Positions 1 through 11,252 of a DNA stretch of 64,000 nucleotides are shown here, one piece after another. Every line of letters begins with the position of its first letter. The first letter of the stretch is position 1. The stretch is taken from the NCBI GenBank assembly GCA_037951165.1, contig JBBDHG010000051.1, positions 3,464,501 to 3,528,500 on the forward strand, read 5' to 3'. The position numbers and the translations under genes are program-made. Origin of the DNA: Lophius americanus. Lineage: Eukaryota > Chordata > Actinopteri > Lophiiformes > Lophiidae. The notes below the pieces were generated by a model that was not told the DNA's origin, ran no database searches, and worked only from the letters and a program-made list of their open reading frames with translations.

Positions 1-1393
1 AAAAAAAGACAGATAAGATAACAAGATAATTAAATCATTTTCATGAGAAAACAATTATCACATTAAAGATGAAAATTACATAATGTAATGTTATCACAAG
101 AAAATGAGTGACCATTTTCTTGACAATACAAGACTATCACTGCATAGCACACTGAAAAAAAACAACTTACAGGAATCGGGGCATTTTTCATAATAGATCA
201 ATCGATGTGGCCATTGAGTCTTTAAACCATTTACACATTGTTTTGTGTGGATAACTTGTCCAAATAGAACATTGTGTATCCCAACAAGAAACCAAATATA
301 ACTAAATAGGTGGAAAGACTTTATCAATTGGGAAAATGTTAGCGCCTAAGAAAGCTAACAGCATTCAGCTTTCTTAGGAGCAAACAGCTCTTTCATTTTT
401 TTGATTATAAACAAAATGAAACAAACAGACAAACTCTTTTCCATTTCTGTTTGCGATTGATTTAAATTTATTTTCATAATCAAAAGATCAAATACTTTTC
501 TTTTTTATATCTCTAATTCATTTTTAGCCATGAAAAGACCGAAGAAAAAGCTTTCCTTTCAATTTAAGTTTTTGTATCTTAAAACCGTTGGCAGGTGAAG
601 GGATTTCGACCTGGGCATTCAGTACTATATTCCTACAATTATATTGTCATAAAATAACTTCAGAATGACTTTACAACTACATGCTATTGACAGACTACGT
701 ATCCCATATTCAAGCTAACAGTGACATTTATCTAGTGGGATTAAGTGGTTAATACAAATTTCAATTGCTATAAATATCAAAAATATCTCAAATAAGTTTC
801 ATTATTGTATACGTTATAGAAGACACCGCTGCATTTCAGTTCCATTTAAAGTTCCTTTATCAATTAGCATGGGGGCCAGTCCCCAGTCCTATTTCTCCAA
901 TAACATTTATTTTGTTAAAAATGAAAATTAATTCTCAGCAGGAGCAGAGAGTTGAACCTTTGTCATTATGATGACCTATCTTAAGAACATGCCCAGGCCT
1001 ACCTAGCATGTCAAAGAACACACCGTAGATGACAACTTTGAAATCTGATTGATTAAAAATGATGACATTCAAAATCCTCCCGTGTATTTATACAGCCAGA
1101 GGCATTCCGCTCTGAAGGTCCCCTACCCCAGCGTAGAAGTTTCACCCAGAGACAGCTGTGGAGAAATCTGATTGGATAAAACAAAGCTAACTGATATGAG
1201 CTCACTGTAAGGAGCCGGGAGATGAATAACATCATCAGCAATGAAATAACATCAATAAACAGATCAGAACAAACTATTCAAATTAATTTAGTATCAATTA
1301 AAATGTTTATTAAATTATAATTTTTTCCGGACAATGTCTGGTCAGGCAGAGATTGCCTTGCCGGCTCCGACAACCCACAAATACTAGAACAGA
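1..1393. other. A+T-rich stretch with no gene recognised
   Basis: Nothing here matches a host exon, although the missing PH-domain exons of the minus-strand RhoGEF gene would be expected to the left of 6061. I looked for PH-domain motifs and did not see them, so they probably lie beyond the window. A minus-strand open stretch (about 327 down to 175) ends at a donor-like GTAAGT, but I recognise no product. Positions 553-588 resemble one end of the dispersed A+T-rich repeat described at 1394 and 52.9-57 kb. Confidence 0.5.
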
Positions 1394-1452
1394 AAAATGT
1401 AATAACCACTCATATTTTGTTTTTGATATCCATTTCTGAAACAAAAAATAAT
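1394..1452 (+). repeat. Dispersed A+T-rich repeat, copy near left edge
   Basis: The stretch matches, with substitutions, the core of a repeat also seen at 36330-36400, in both 174-bp tandem units at 52865-53212, at 53430-53510, 53562-53640 and 56955-57042. Shared blocks are a 'taaccactc' segment, a T-rich centre and a 'ccatttctgaaac' segment. I do not recognise the family. It has no coding capacity worth naming. Confidence 0.5.
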
Positions 1453-1754
1453 TACCATAAAACACACAGACTCAACTGTTACATCTAGCCTTTATTCAAC
1501 GCACCCTGTACCTATGGCCTGCCTCTCTCCCTTCCCCATCATTCATGATGGTTAGTTCATTAAACTCTTTTTCAACCACACTGTTAGTCTCTGGGTCTAT
1601 GTTGTGTCCCCCTATTGAGAAAATAAGAACTACTAGAGTAAAAACAATTATGTTTACAAGAAAGATGTCCTCAAGTTGATGCATATCACCCAGTCACATC
1701 CGGGTCACAGTCCTCTTATGCATCTATTCGTTCCCCAATCTGTCATGACACAGA

Positions 1755-2110
1755 TCCTCAGTGGATCCACTCATCCAAACTGACATGTCACCGGGGATAT
1801 TACTGCACACTTGGCTTCATAAAACAATAGTTTTGGTGGCCATCCATGGCCAGCAATGTCAATGATTTTGGTTCAACCTGCTCCGTCTATGCTGGCAGCC
1901 AGTCCTCCCATCAACCCCCATCCAGTTTAATATGCCACTTGCAAAATCCCTAAAAGGACCTGGTCCCACATCACTATGGATTTCATCACTGGCCTGGGAC
2001 TCCTTGAGCGCAATTTTTGTTTCACTGGCTCTCTTTCAATTGTTGTGTGGCATGCATCCACACACTTGACAGTTAGCGTGGCCTAAAACCTGCTTGCAAT
2101 CATTGTATAG
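1755..2110 (+). pseudogene. Ty3/gypsy integrase remnant
   Basis: Reading the plus strand with frameshifts and stops gives the HHCC zinc-binding region followed by the start of the catalytic core of a Ty3/gypsy integrase. Recognisable pieces are HSSKLTCHRGYY, FWWPSMASNV, a CSVYAG block where the second Cys of the usual C-x2-C is lost, and WSHITMDFITGL, whose Asp is the first residue of the DDE triad. The order and spacing fit the family. In-frame stops and a frame change before WSHITMDF make it dead. No flanking LTRs were found nearby, so it is a fragment of the pol gene, not an element. Confidence 0.8.
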
Positions 2111-3079
2111 GCCTTACCCAAGCTCTCCATTCATTCCCGACAATAATATTCAGAAACCTATCTGGTAGGTCTACTCAGTTTATGAGTAATAGGTTCCAAG
2201 TGTTTTGCGTTAGATTGCTTTTGATCCTAATCAGTTATCCGTCTGTGTTCAGGAAGCCCTAGCAAAGCTTCTTGTGCTTGGCCTCCCCTTAAGCACTGCA
2301 ATCAAAATAACTTTATCCTGCGCGCGATTCAGCCCTAATCTTACCTCCTCTCTGTCCATGTTCTGCCTCCCTCACTTCAAAACAACTTAATTCATTAAAC
2401 TCTTTTTCAGCCAAGCTGCAAGACTCTTGGATGATCCTGCGTACAAAGCAAAATTTGAATGCATAACTCAAGATTTTTCTCAAGGGGATAATGTTCAAGA
2501 TTAAAGTAAAATGTATTTTTTATTATATCAAATTAACTGCGAAAGTATCTCAATGGGTTTCAGGTCCAAACATTGACTATGCCGCTCCTAGACTTGAATT
2601 GTTTTCCTTTGGAGCCTATTCTACCGTCCTCCAGAATTTTCTGGAGGAAGGTAGAATTCCTGTGTCTCTGCAGCTCGTCCTGGCCAAGAAATAGCAAAGC
2701 ATTCCCACAATATTACACATCAATTTCCATATTAATATACATAGGAATATTATTCTTTTCAGTAAGGACTTTCAACTCATCAGCCATCATATATTTTCTG
2801 TATATTCTGAGGCCATCCTTAACTAACTTTCAGGCTTTGGTCAGATGTTCTGCACCATGATTTCCTTCTATCAACCCCTGATAGAAGTGCTTAAACACAG
2901 ATTACAGTTATTTCTGTGAAAACAGTTATCATTCAATATTTGTATCATGTTATTGCTCAAATTGGTTTATGTTAAAGTTTAGTTTTTGATGATCGGGCAC
3001 TGATTAGTGTGCGATACACAGAAAACTTGAAGAAACCAATTGCAATTCCCAGTCTTCACACTTTGACCATGGTCTAATT
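2111..3079. other. No gene; one short hairpin
   Basis: No host exon or clear transposon domain was found. A pair of similar minus-strand segments (about 1540-1590 and 2380-2430, each containing 'cattaaactctttttca') hints at a short duplicated repeat. The hairpin at 2620-2655 is listed separately. Confidence 0.4.
2620..2655. repeat. 36-nt inverted repeat (hairpin)
   Basis: Two 17-nt arms are separated by 2 nt: tctaccgtcctccagaa and ttctggaggaaggtaga. They pair with a single mismatch (2626 against 2649). No associated gene or T-run suggests a function. Confidence 0.7.
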
Positions 3080-3087
3080 CTGCACTC

Positions 3088-5083
3088 TAGGGTTGTCGTG
3101 ATTCACCAAATAATCAATGTTGAAAAAATGTCACTACATCAATATCTAACGTTGAAGCATGGATTTTCAGACACAGTGAAGCTGTTTCTCTTGCAACACC
3201 ACTACATACTTACTATGTCCAGACATCATTGTTTTTTGGCTCCAGTCATTGTTCGGCCAAGCTGCTCCATAGACTGTAAAAGTGAACGCCGTTTGCGAGT
3301 ACATCTTCATTGCTACAGAGTTTGACTCTGTTCAAACTCAGTTTTCACACAACCAAAGGCTTCAAAAAGTATGAGGGGACTTCAAATTAGCAGAAAACAA
3401 GGTGGTTTGTACCCTGTGCAAAGGCGATGTTGATGGACCTCCAGAAAAGGCTAAAGTGTTTTCAGGTTATTAGATATTTTCTTATAGCTGTTTAATAGCG
3501 CTATCCCTTAAGTTGTTTGTCTGTAACCTTAGGAATTCAACTTAATAATCCCCTTTTCGCACGGGACTGGTATTACCTGGGGTCCGTTGGTAATTTGTTA
3601 AAATTACGGAGGACATCTGTGATATTAATCCAGAGCAAATGCGCAGTGATTGTAATTTGTAAAGTAAAACTTCCACCCTAAATAACCGACCATATTTTTC
3701 CAAACACTAAGGTCATGTGCTCATTGTAGTCCCTTACGAATATTCATCTCAATGATTTGAGGGTTTTTCTTCCTCTGTATGCTTGTTCTGCTTCCTTCCT
3801 GGACATTTTACGGAAGCTGCAGTGGATATAATTGAATTATGTTATGAACTGGGTGTTTGGAGTCACGATTATCAATGTGTCTTGTAATTCACATTATCAA
3901 CAGAGATCCGAGTGATCCACATAAGAGTTAACACAGAAAGGGGTTTGACCAGCTTCAGGGCACTCAAGGGCCCTGCTGAGATGGGTAGGGGAGACACTGG
4001 AGTGTTTGGAATATCAGTGGGGGATAATATCAGTAAATTCAAGTGCAACAGACTTCCCTTTATCCTGTGCGAATGCACCACACATCTGTATTTTACTTGA
4101 ATTTACAGCCATTATCAACCCGGATCTGTAAAAGCTCCGTGTAACTCCAGCTGCTGGAACCAGGTCAGTTGTCAGCACGTAGGGTTGTGTGTGGGACAGG
4201 GGCAGTGGTTCTGGAGGAAAACGTCCCCCTACAGAACTTGTCTGTATGTCTGCACCGGTTGTCATTCGTGCAATTATTCATATTTGATCACTCGCAAACC
4301 AAATGTGCAGTTTCTAAAAGTGCAAAACCAATTTAGCACTAGCTATTTGAGATCTCAATAAATAAGGCCCATGGTGCATTCAAATGAAATTAATATCAGA
4401 CATTTTCGGCAATTAATAAAAATTACAACAGGTCCCCAAGTATTACTAGTCCAGTGGGAATAGGGCTCTTGTGTTACGCACTCCTGTGGGGTTTTGCTCG
4501 GACCCAAACGCAGACGCATACGACATAGAGCAGGTGCAAAATATATTTATTTCTTGTCCACATAACACGAGGAAAAGACTGGAACCGAAATACTGGCGGT
4601 TACTTACGACACACTGGGAAGGGTTGGGACGCTTGACAACACGAGGAACATCATGCAACGAACTGGCCCAGAAGGGAAGTAAGGACAGACTTTATACACA
4701 GACATAACGAGACAATGAGATACAGCTGGGGGGGAAACACAGGTGAGCATGATGGCCAATCACAGGACAGACACAGAGGGAGAAAGGAACAGGCTTGACA
4801 TCTTGCTTATCCTGTTTGAATCCACTGGAAGGAACACAGACGTGGCAGAGTAATTTTCTAAATCACATGGAGTCCCGTAAGAATGGGGCATTAAGTAATT
4901 TTTGAGTTTTTCACTTGATTATGTAGACCTGTTTTTATATTTTTGTTTTTGTGTAACATCATAAAAATTTTTAGTGTCATAAAAATTACTTAAACAATTG
5001 AATGTTTACTCAGATTTGTTTGGAGTAATCCATAATGTAATTGATAGATAAATCGATAGAAAGAGTCGTTGATTGCAGCCCCA
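3088..5083 (+). mobile_element. hAT-type DNA transposon, non-autonomous or decayed
   Basis: The element is bounded by identical 8-bp direct repeats, CTGCACTC, at 3080-3087 and 5084-5091, the target-site size of the hAT superfamily. Its ends are imperfect inverted repeats: TAGGGTTGTCGTGATT at the left and, read on the minus strand, TGGGGCTGCAATCAACGA at the right. Near 3390-3430 the plus strand encodes ENKVVCTLCKGDV, resembling the first half of a BED zinc finger, but no transposase core remains. A complete solo LTR with its own target duplication sits inside at 4472-4800, so the hAT inserted first. Strand is assigned from the BED-like fragment. Confidence 0.8.
4472..4800 (-). mobile_element. 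Solo LTR of a gypsy-like retrotransposon
   Basis: A 329-bp segment begins TG and ends CA and is flanked by perfect 5-bp direct repeats TCTTG (4467-4471 and 4801-4805), the hallmark of LTR retroelement integration. Read on the minus strand it starts TGTCAAGCC, has a TATA-like TATAAAG (around 4689-4696), an AATAAA polyadenylation signal (4546-4551), and ends GCGTAACA. No internal coding region is present, so this is the product of LTR-LTR recombination. Its length and layout fit short fish Ty3/gypsy LTRs; the exact family is not known to me. It is nested inside the hAT at 3088-5083. Confidence 0.85.
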
Positions 5084-5091
5084 CTGCACTC

Positions 5092-6060
5092 TACTCTGTC
5101 CTTGGTCTAATCGCAACGCATCCCGTCCCACAATCCACTGTCACCAACTGCACCAACAGCCAGTTCTTGAAGGATCATATCAAACTACCACTCATGGTTT
5201 GACCTTCTTCTACTTCTGAGGTAATGTATTCTTTTTTGGTGATTTGTTTGCCTATCTACCGACCTACCAGTTAGTCAGCATTGTTTACAGGAAAACCTAT
5301 TAAGGTTCTCATTCCCTCGGTATCCCTGTTGCAACTTTTCCTTCTCAAATCAGCCCCAAACTCCAGCAAACTATCATATTCTCATGTGTAGTCTCAATAA
5401 AAAGTATTTAAGCAATTACAAATTTTCTTTCGATCCTTCCCTACTAACCAGTGTGTGGCAACAGACAGGATGGACAGGTATGGAAGAAAGCAGCTCTTTT
5501 TATTCTCTTAGTCATGGTTAAGGAACTCCATACCTATGGGAATCAAAGATTTCACATTAGCCTTGTGCACCAGCCAGCAAACTTCAAGTATGCCAGCCTC
5601 AAGTAGCCTATAGATGACTGGAAGGCAATCTATTAGCCTTTCAGTCACCCCCCTAAACAGGGGCTCTATATTCTATATTGTAGTCAACCAGACCATCTCC
5701 ACCCTTCTGCCGTGCACCCAGGCTGTTTGCTTGAGGTCATCTGGTATACGCCTCTGTCAAGTCCTCCATTCCTCAGCTCCTAGGTCACTTTTCTCTCTTC
5801 ACATCAGCCCCATTCTTCAGCCATTCTGACAAGCCCCAGCTATGTTGCCTGGGCGAGGTTTAATGATGTTGAGACCCGAAAGCAACATTGCACCCAGGAA
5901 ACATCAATGATGGTGCCTCGTAGCTCATCCTTGGGATGAGTCATTCACCATAATATATTTTTTTACAACTTACCTTTTCTAGCGACTAAATTTGTTAAAT
6001 TTAGTTTCATACACCCATAAATTACAAATACAGAGACAAACTTTCTTATTATTTTGTTAC
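5092..6060. other. Gene-flanking/intronic DNA, nothing recognised
   Basis: This is presumably the start of the intron following the last visible exon of the minus-strand RhoGEF gene. No exon with RhoGEF similarity, no clear transposon ends and no RNA gene were found. Confidence 0.4.
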
Positions 6061-6137
6061 CTGTTGATCTATTGAAATAAGAAGTACTCTGGTCATCGAA
6101 AGTGCCTGGGCCAGAGAGGAAACTTCTTCATCATCAT
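6061..6137 (-). CDS. arhgef2: RhoGEF (ARHGEF2-like) exon 11, end of DH domain
   Basis: The 77-nt exon has acceptor TTTCAAG| and donor CAG|GTAACA on the minus strand. It completes a split codon from exon 10 and encodes residues 414-439 of the window's product, including DDEEVSSLAQALSMTRVLL. This corresponds to the DH-domain helix that in GEF-H1 reads with a conserved L-x-x-A-L pattern before the linker to the PH domain. It is the last exon visible; the next, starting the DH-PH linker, should lie downstream but was not found in 1-6060. Assignment rests on similarity to the Lbc/GEF-H1 family, phase agreement and a 309-bp intron to exon 10. Confidence 0.8.
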
Positions 6138-6446
6138 CTTGAAATGAAAAGAGAAAGAAAATGTTAAAATTATTGTGAAAGAATATGCGGTTGTTGTGTT
6201 TCAGATTTTTACAGTCATATTACCTCTCAAATTACATTGTTCCATTTAAGAAGACTATTGTTTTAATTTTTGGGGATTTCAAACCTTTTTTTTTTTTGTT
6301 TTAGAATAAAAACTTTTTCTCATTTTACATTGTTATATTAACTAAGATTGTCATTATTTTTTTGAAATTCAATCGTATTCTTTTGGAATAAATGCTGTAG
6401 AGTCATGCAAAAGGTATAATGAAGGCAATGACATTGGCTGATTTAC

Positions 6447-6564
6447 TGCTGGTGTAGTCCAGAATGCGCTGCATAAGAACTGGATACTTGGAGATCCGCT
6501 GAGTCACCAACAGGATGCATTCCTGAACACCATGACAACGCAGCAAGGATCCCCGACTCACCCG
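6447..6564 (-). CDS. arhgef2: RhoGEF (ARHGEF2-like) exon 10, DH-domain core
   Basis: The 118-nt exon has acceptor CTGGCTAG| and donor AGCA|GTAAAT and encodes residues 375-413. It contains HGVQECILLVTQRISKYPVL, the most conserved helix of Dbl-homology domains of the Lbc/GEF-H1 group. In this family the helix contacts the switch regions of RhoA and promotes GDP release. It enters in phase 0 after exon 9 and leaves in phase 1, matching exon 11. The preceding intron is about 11 kb and is largely transposon: a CACTA element and two hAT elements. There are no disabling changes. Confidence 0.92.
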
Positions 6565-7289
6565 CTAGCCAGAGACAGAGACAAGCAATAAAAAAAATTA
6601 TCCTGACTGTCACTGCTTTTTCATTTTGTCACAAAGCTTTTCACCTTTTTTAATAAAAATAAATACCATGATTAGTAATGTGAAGGAGGGGTGAGCCCCC
6701 TCCCTCTCTTTCTTTAGTCATACATCAGTACCAGCATGCTGGCCTAAATTAAGACTCCTCCATTGAGATAAAAAATGTTTTTTCTAAACCAACAAAAAAA
6801 CATTTTTTACTTTCAGCTGAACACGAAAAACAATTATAAATATTATATTCCAATTATTCAAAGAGGTAACCCTAAATGTCTGAATTTTACATACTTGACC
6901 TATAAATGGAACCTAGCTGAACTTAACTCTCCAGACCACAAGTCCCTAAGTCAAGGTGAACACTATATTTACCCTATGGAGCCAAACATGTAGCTGGTAT
7001 GGAAGTTTCATGTAATTGCCGTTGAGAGTGAGTGGGATACCCATGCTTGCCATCATGGAAATATAAAGATTTCATAGAAATAATTCTGACACAAAACATT
7101 ACAAAAATAATAAGCGGAGGACATTATAGTGTGTTATTTATCACTGACCAAAACATCATTGGTACTCATCAGTAGATCTCTATTCTGAAGACGATGCTTA
7201 GGGTTAGTAGATCGGTATGTTCGGGAGGTAAAGAGTACAAAAGAGGATAGAGAAAAACAGCAACCCCTCCAGTTCACGTTCATTATGTT
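6565..7289. other. Intron 9, 3' part, unique-looking DNA
   Basis: The stretch lies between exon 10 and the hAT element at 7298. It is A+T-rich, with short minus- and plus-strand open stretches of no recognisable similarity. I see no repeat or RNA gene. Confidence 0.45.
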
Positions 7290-7297
7290 ATCTAGAT

Positions 7298-8225
7298 CAG
7301 TGGTACCCAAACTTTTTCCCTGAGGAAGCACATTTTTGTAATAAATGGTGCGACCCAAATCACAAGAGGTCCCAGCCTTAAAGTGAGAAAATAACGATTT
7401 GTGCAGAAATTAACTTTCCCAAACATTTTTACCATTGTGTCTGAAAATTAGCAATAGCAATATTAAGAAACTATACAATATTTTCATATTATCATCTGTC
7501 AATATAATGTTTACAATTGATATAATCACTTTAGTGAAAGCTGAGTACTCTTCATGCACACACCCCCTGGATAGCATATTAGTGTGGGATGCTCACATAT
7601 AGTGACAGAGACGGAAGATCAGTGGTAAGTGCTATCGCAATAAAATCAATCACATCAGACATACCAGACTCATGTCTTTGATTAAGTTGGGTTGAAGAAC
7701 TTTTTCTGACCTTTTGACCCCATAGTGGGACAACATTTCTTTCAACATTACTGCATTATCTTATTATCTTGAACAGGTAACGCAGCCATTTGAAATGATA
7801 GGTTATAAATTTAAATGGCAACTACATTGTATGCCTTTTTTAAATATGAACTGTACATATGTAAAATTCTTTATGGATAATACTGGATAATGTTATTTAG
7901 GCAGGGTGTTATCTCATTATTTTATTCGCATATGTGATAAATGGTCTTTATATTTAGTATTACATTACAATCGTGTGTATTGGGTGGCATTCAGTCTCTC
8001 CCAATTAATTCTGAAAAACGGATGGCCTGGCCTCCTGTGTCACACTGTAATTGGCTGAACTGAATTGTGTGGTGGAGCAAGAAATGCTAACTAAGGTGGC
8101 TGAAAGGTGTAGTGAAGAAATAATTCAATAATTATTAAATAATATCACAACTACATTAATTGGCGAACGTAATATAATCACATGTGAGCCACCTGTGGGT
8201 CCCCACCCAGACATGGTAACCACTG
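7298..8225. mobile_element. Non-autonomous hAT element (928 bp)
   Basis: Perfect 8-bp direct repeats ATCTAGAT flank the element at 7290-7297 and 8226-8233. Its ends begin CAGTGGTACCC on the left and CAGTGGTTACC on the minus strand at the right, so the terminal inverted repeats share about ten bases. The interior is A+T-rich and has no transposase reading frame, so it would have needed a hAT transposase in trans. The target site has a central TA and fits the hAT preference nTnnnnAn. Only 37 bp separate its right target repeat from that of the next hAT element. Confidence 0.85.
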
Positions 8226-8278
8226 ATCTAGATGCTGTATGGAAAGTAATACAGAGGTGCCAAATCATGTATTTAGAT

Positions 8279-10531
8279 CAGTGGTTCTTAACCTTGTTGG
8301 AGGTACCGAACCCCACCAGTTTCATATGTGCATTCACCGAACCCTTCTTTAGTGAAAAATAAAATGTGATTTTTTTCAAATTAAAGACATAGGTATATGT
8401 TTTTTTACTGGTGCACAAAATGAACCGTGCATGAACTCACAACAAATTACATACCTGCAAATCAGTGTGACTTCTGCTGTTGTCTTTGAGAGACCAGTTC
8501 AGATATGCGTGGCTTCACCTTGGCAAGTGCCACTCTCATGTCATTCTCACAGCAAAGTCTGTTCCTTTTCTTCGTTTTCATGTCCAGCATCCTCGAAAAG
8601 GATTGCTCGCAAAGATATGTTGTAACAAATGGTATAAAAAATTCCAAGGCTTCTTAGCAATAACTGGATACTTTTCCATTTGTTGACACCAAAACTTTGA
8701 GAGCGTTGTTGTTCTGAAGAGTTGCTGTTGAACCTGGCTCTGCTGAATTTCAATGATTTCGTCGAGGTATTCATCATTGACATCTGCTGTCTCAACAGCA
8801 AACGTGAACGGCTGTCTCACCCATGCTGGCAAAGTATCCGTCGAGAGACTTTGCAAGCTCATCTAAGTGCGTAGCAATTGTTTGCTTCAGTTCCATGGGT
8901 ACAGAAGAAATGTCTCCGATTCCAGACACATCTTCGATCTTACTTACACAGTCGTCCAGAAGGGGAAAGTTTGCAAAGTTATTGTTCTCTGTTCGTCGTT
9001 TCCATAAAGATAGCTTTTTTTGAAAAACCTTCAGGTTTTCTTCCGCTTCCATGATGTTGACTCCACCGCCCTGCATCTGCTGATTGAGATGATTGAGAGC
9101 TGCAAATATATCAGCCATGTATGCTAAAATGAGAATGAACTCAGAACTTATGAAGCAATCTGCATGACAATGTTGTTGCTCTTGCAAAAACAGGGCAAAT
9201 TCCACGCATGGCAAAAAACAGGATTCAGCACCTGTCCCCGCGATAACCACAGAACATTAGAATGGTACAGAAGTACCTCGAATTCAGAGCCCATTTCTTT
9301 ATACAGCTCACTGAAGATGCGGTGCCTCAGAGCACTATTTTGCACATAGTTCACAAATTCCGCTACAGTTTTTAATACTTCTGCCATTTTTGGAGGCAAG
9401 GTTTTTGTTGCCAACGCATGCCTGTGCAGAATACAATGCGTAACAATGATGTGTGGTGCATCGGCTTTTACTAGCGCGCCAAAACGACTCTCTTCCCAGC
9501 ATGACTGGAGCTCCGTCCGTACAAACTGCAGAAACCATATCCCAGGAAAGATTGTTGTCTCTGAAGAAGTCATCCACAAGCTTCTTCACATCGGCTGCCT
9601 TAGTTGTTGTTGTAAGAGGCTTACAAAATAAAAATTCTTCTTTTATCATGTCGTCTTTCACATAGCGCACAAAAACAGCAAGCTGGCTTAGATTAGAAAC
9701 GTCTGTGGACTCGTCGAGTGGAAGGCAGAATTTTGCCGGGCTTGAAATCAGATCTGCGACTACTTGAGCCAAGATGTCTTTACTCATATTCTCTATTCTG
9801 TCGCTGAAGATGTCATTTGAAAGAGGAATTTGGGATAATTTACCTTCGGCCGCTGTTCCGAGTATCAGATTTGCCATCTTTAACGCAGCTGGTTTTATGA
9901 GTGTTTCACCAATGGTGTGTGGCTTGCCCTGCTTTTCGATCAGGTAAGCAACTTCGTACGATGCTGTGAGGAACGGTTTGTTAATGGGTACAAATCCAAA
10001 AGCAAGCAGAGTAGCCTTTTCATCGAATCTTGCTCTCTTCACCTTGAATTCAGCAAGCATTGTGTTCTTGTATTCCCCATCTCCATGCAGCTTCAAGAAG
10101 TGTTCCTTTAGTTTTGCCGGTGCGAGACTAGAGTTGCTCAACTTGGCATTGCAAATCATGCAGATAGGATGCTGGGTCCCATCACGTTCCGTGATACATG
10201 TGAATCCATGTTGTACATATTCGTCCGACCACTTTCTTTTTTTGCTCGACATAGTTAGCATGGATTTAAATATCAAGAAAGAAATCACACGACGCACTAC
10301 CATGACATTCAAACGTTGACTACTGAGCGCACTAAATTCCCCGCAGCACTGATTGGCCAAGCAATGTAATGTTATCATCTGCAGCCAGTGATGGCCAAGC
10401 GGGGCGTGTCATAACGAATTGACACGATGAGTCGGATGTGTCTAGACCTCCGCGGCGGAGGCTCCGCTGAACCCCTGAGACCGAATCACCGAACCCTTAG
10501 GGTTCGATCGAACCCAGGTTAAGAACCACTG
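8279..10531 (-). mobile_element. hAT (Charlie/ZBED-like) transposon, nearly complete
   Basis: The 2253-bp element has perfect 16-bp terminal inverted repeats, CAGTGGTTCTTAACCT at 8279-8294 and its complement at 10516-10531, and perfect 8-bp target duplications ATTTAGAT (8271-8278 and 10532-10539). CGAACCC motifs recur just inside both ends, as expected for subterminal transposase-binding repeats. One minus-strand transposase gene fills the interior. The intact ends, identical target repeats and small number of frameshifts suggest a comparatively recent insertion into intron 9 of the RhoGEF gene. Confidence 0.93.
8462..10252 (-). pseudogene. hAT transposase (ZBED5/FAM200/SCAND3-like), frameshifted
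   Basis: The likely start is the ATG at 10250-10252 (MSSKKRKWSDEY), although an upstream in-frame ATG exists. The order is: a BED-type zinc finger (PICMICNAKLSN followed by LKEHFLKLHG), an RNase-H-like core with LPLDESTDVSN (first catalytic Asp) and VCTDGAPVML (second Asp region), a helical insertion, and a C-terminal dimerisation region with TTYLCEQSFSRML and ending SQRQQQKSH at 8462. The frame shifts near 9500, 9240, 8800 and 8640, so no full protein is made. Total length, about 597 codons, fits the family. Host ZBED5 and FAM200 genes are domesticated relatives, but the flanking inverted repeats show this copy is a transposon. Confidence 0.92.
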
Positions 10532-10539
10532 ATTTAGAT

Positions 10540-11252
10540 TGTAGAGAGCCAAGTTACAACAAAAGTTATTGAAAGTCCCTATTAAAAGCGAGCTGGCGAG
10601 CTCCTCTATTATACAGAGACACCACACATGAGCATGTGAGTTTTCATTACCAAGTTGACAACAGTTGGCTAGTTGACAACAGGCCAGCTTCTTTCCTCTG
10701 GTTATGTGACTCCCCTACTCAACTTCTGGACTAAAATTTTTACTTTATTGTTTAACTATGTATTGCAGAATGTGGTGCCACCACCAACTTTAGGTAGACA
10801 GGGAAATCTGGACTTAACTCTTCCAATCTTTTGTGAGCAATAGGCCTCATTCATCAATATCCTCTCAAATATTTTCTTTAAATTTGTACTTTAGAAGACT
10901 TCAAAGAGAAGATTTAAGAGAAGTCCACATTAGATTCATGAAGCCTTCTTACTGTATACCGCCAAAGTGTTCGCACCTGTGTTCTTTAGTTGATATCATT
11001 GTGCTGTTAAGTTGCAAGCATCTACCTGTGATCCTAATTACCAAAGGTAAACAACCCGCTTATCCCCAAAAAAGGCATTAGATTGCAGGGCCGTGGGCCC
11101 ACATGACAACCACAGAAATTGAGGCGAAAAGATAAGAAAATGCCGAAAACCCGAAAAACTGTGGAGAACTTGACTCTAAACATAAGTTGAGTTAAGGTCA
11201 CTAATATAATTTTTAATATTTAATTACAGATGAACTCTCGCTGAGGCAACCA
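10540..11252. other. Intron 9 segment between hAT and CACTA elements
   Basis: No coding region or repeat was recognised. It is ordinary A+T-rich intronic DNA lying between two mobile elements. Confidence 0.4.

Noticed and set aside
94..327. A further RhoGEF exon near the left edge on the minus strand
   Set aside because: The open stretch has a donor-like end but its translation has no PH- or DH-domain similarity.
4014..4265. An 83-codon minus-strand gene
   Set aside because: It lies inside the hAT element at 3088-5083, overlaps other open frames and shows no recognisable motif.
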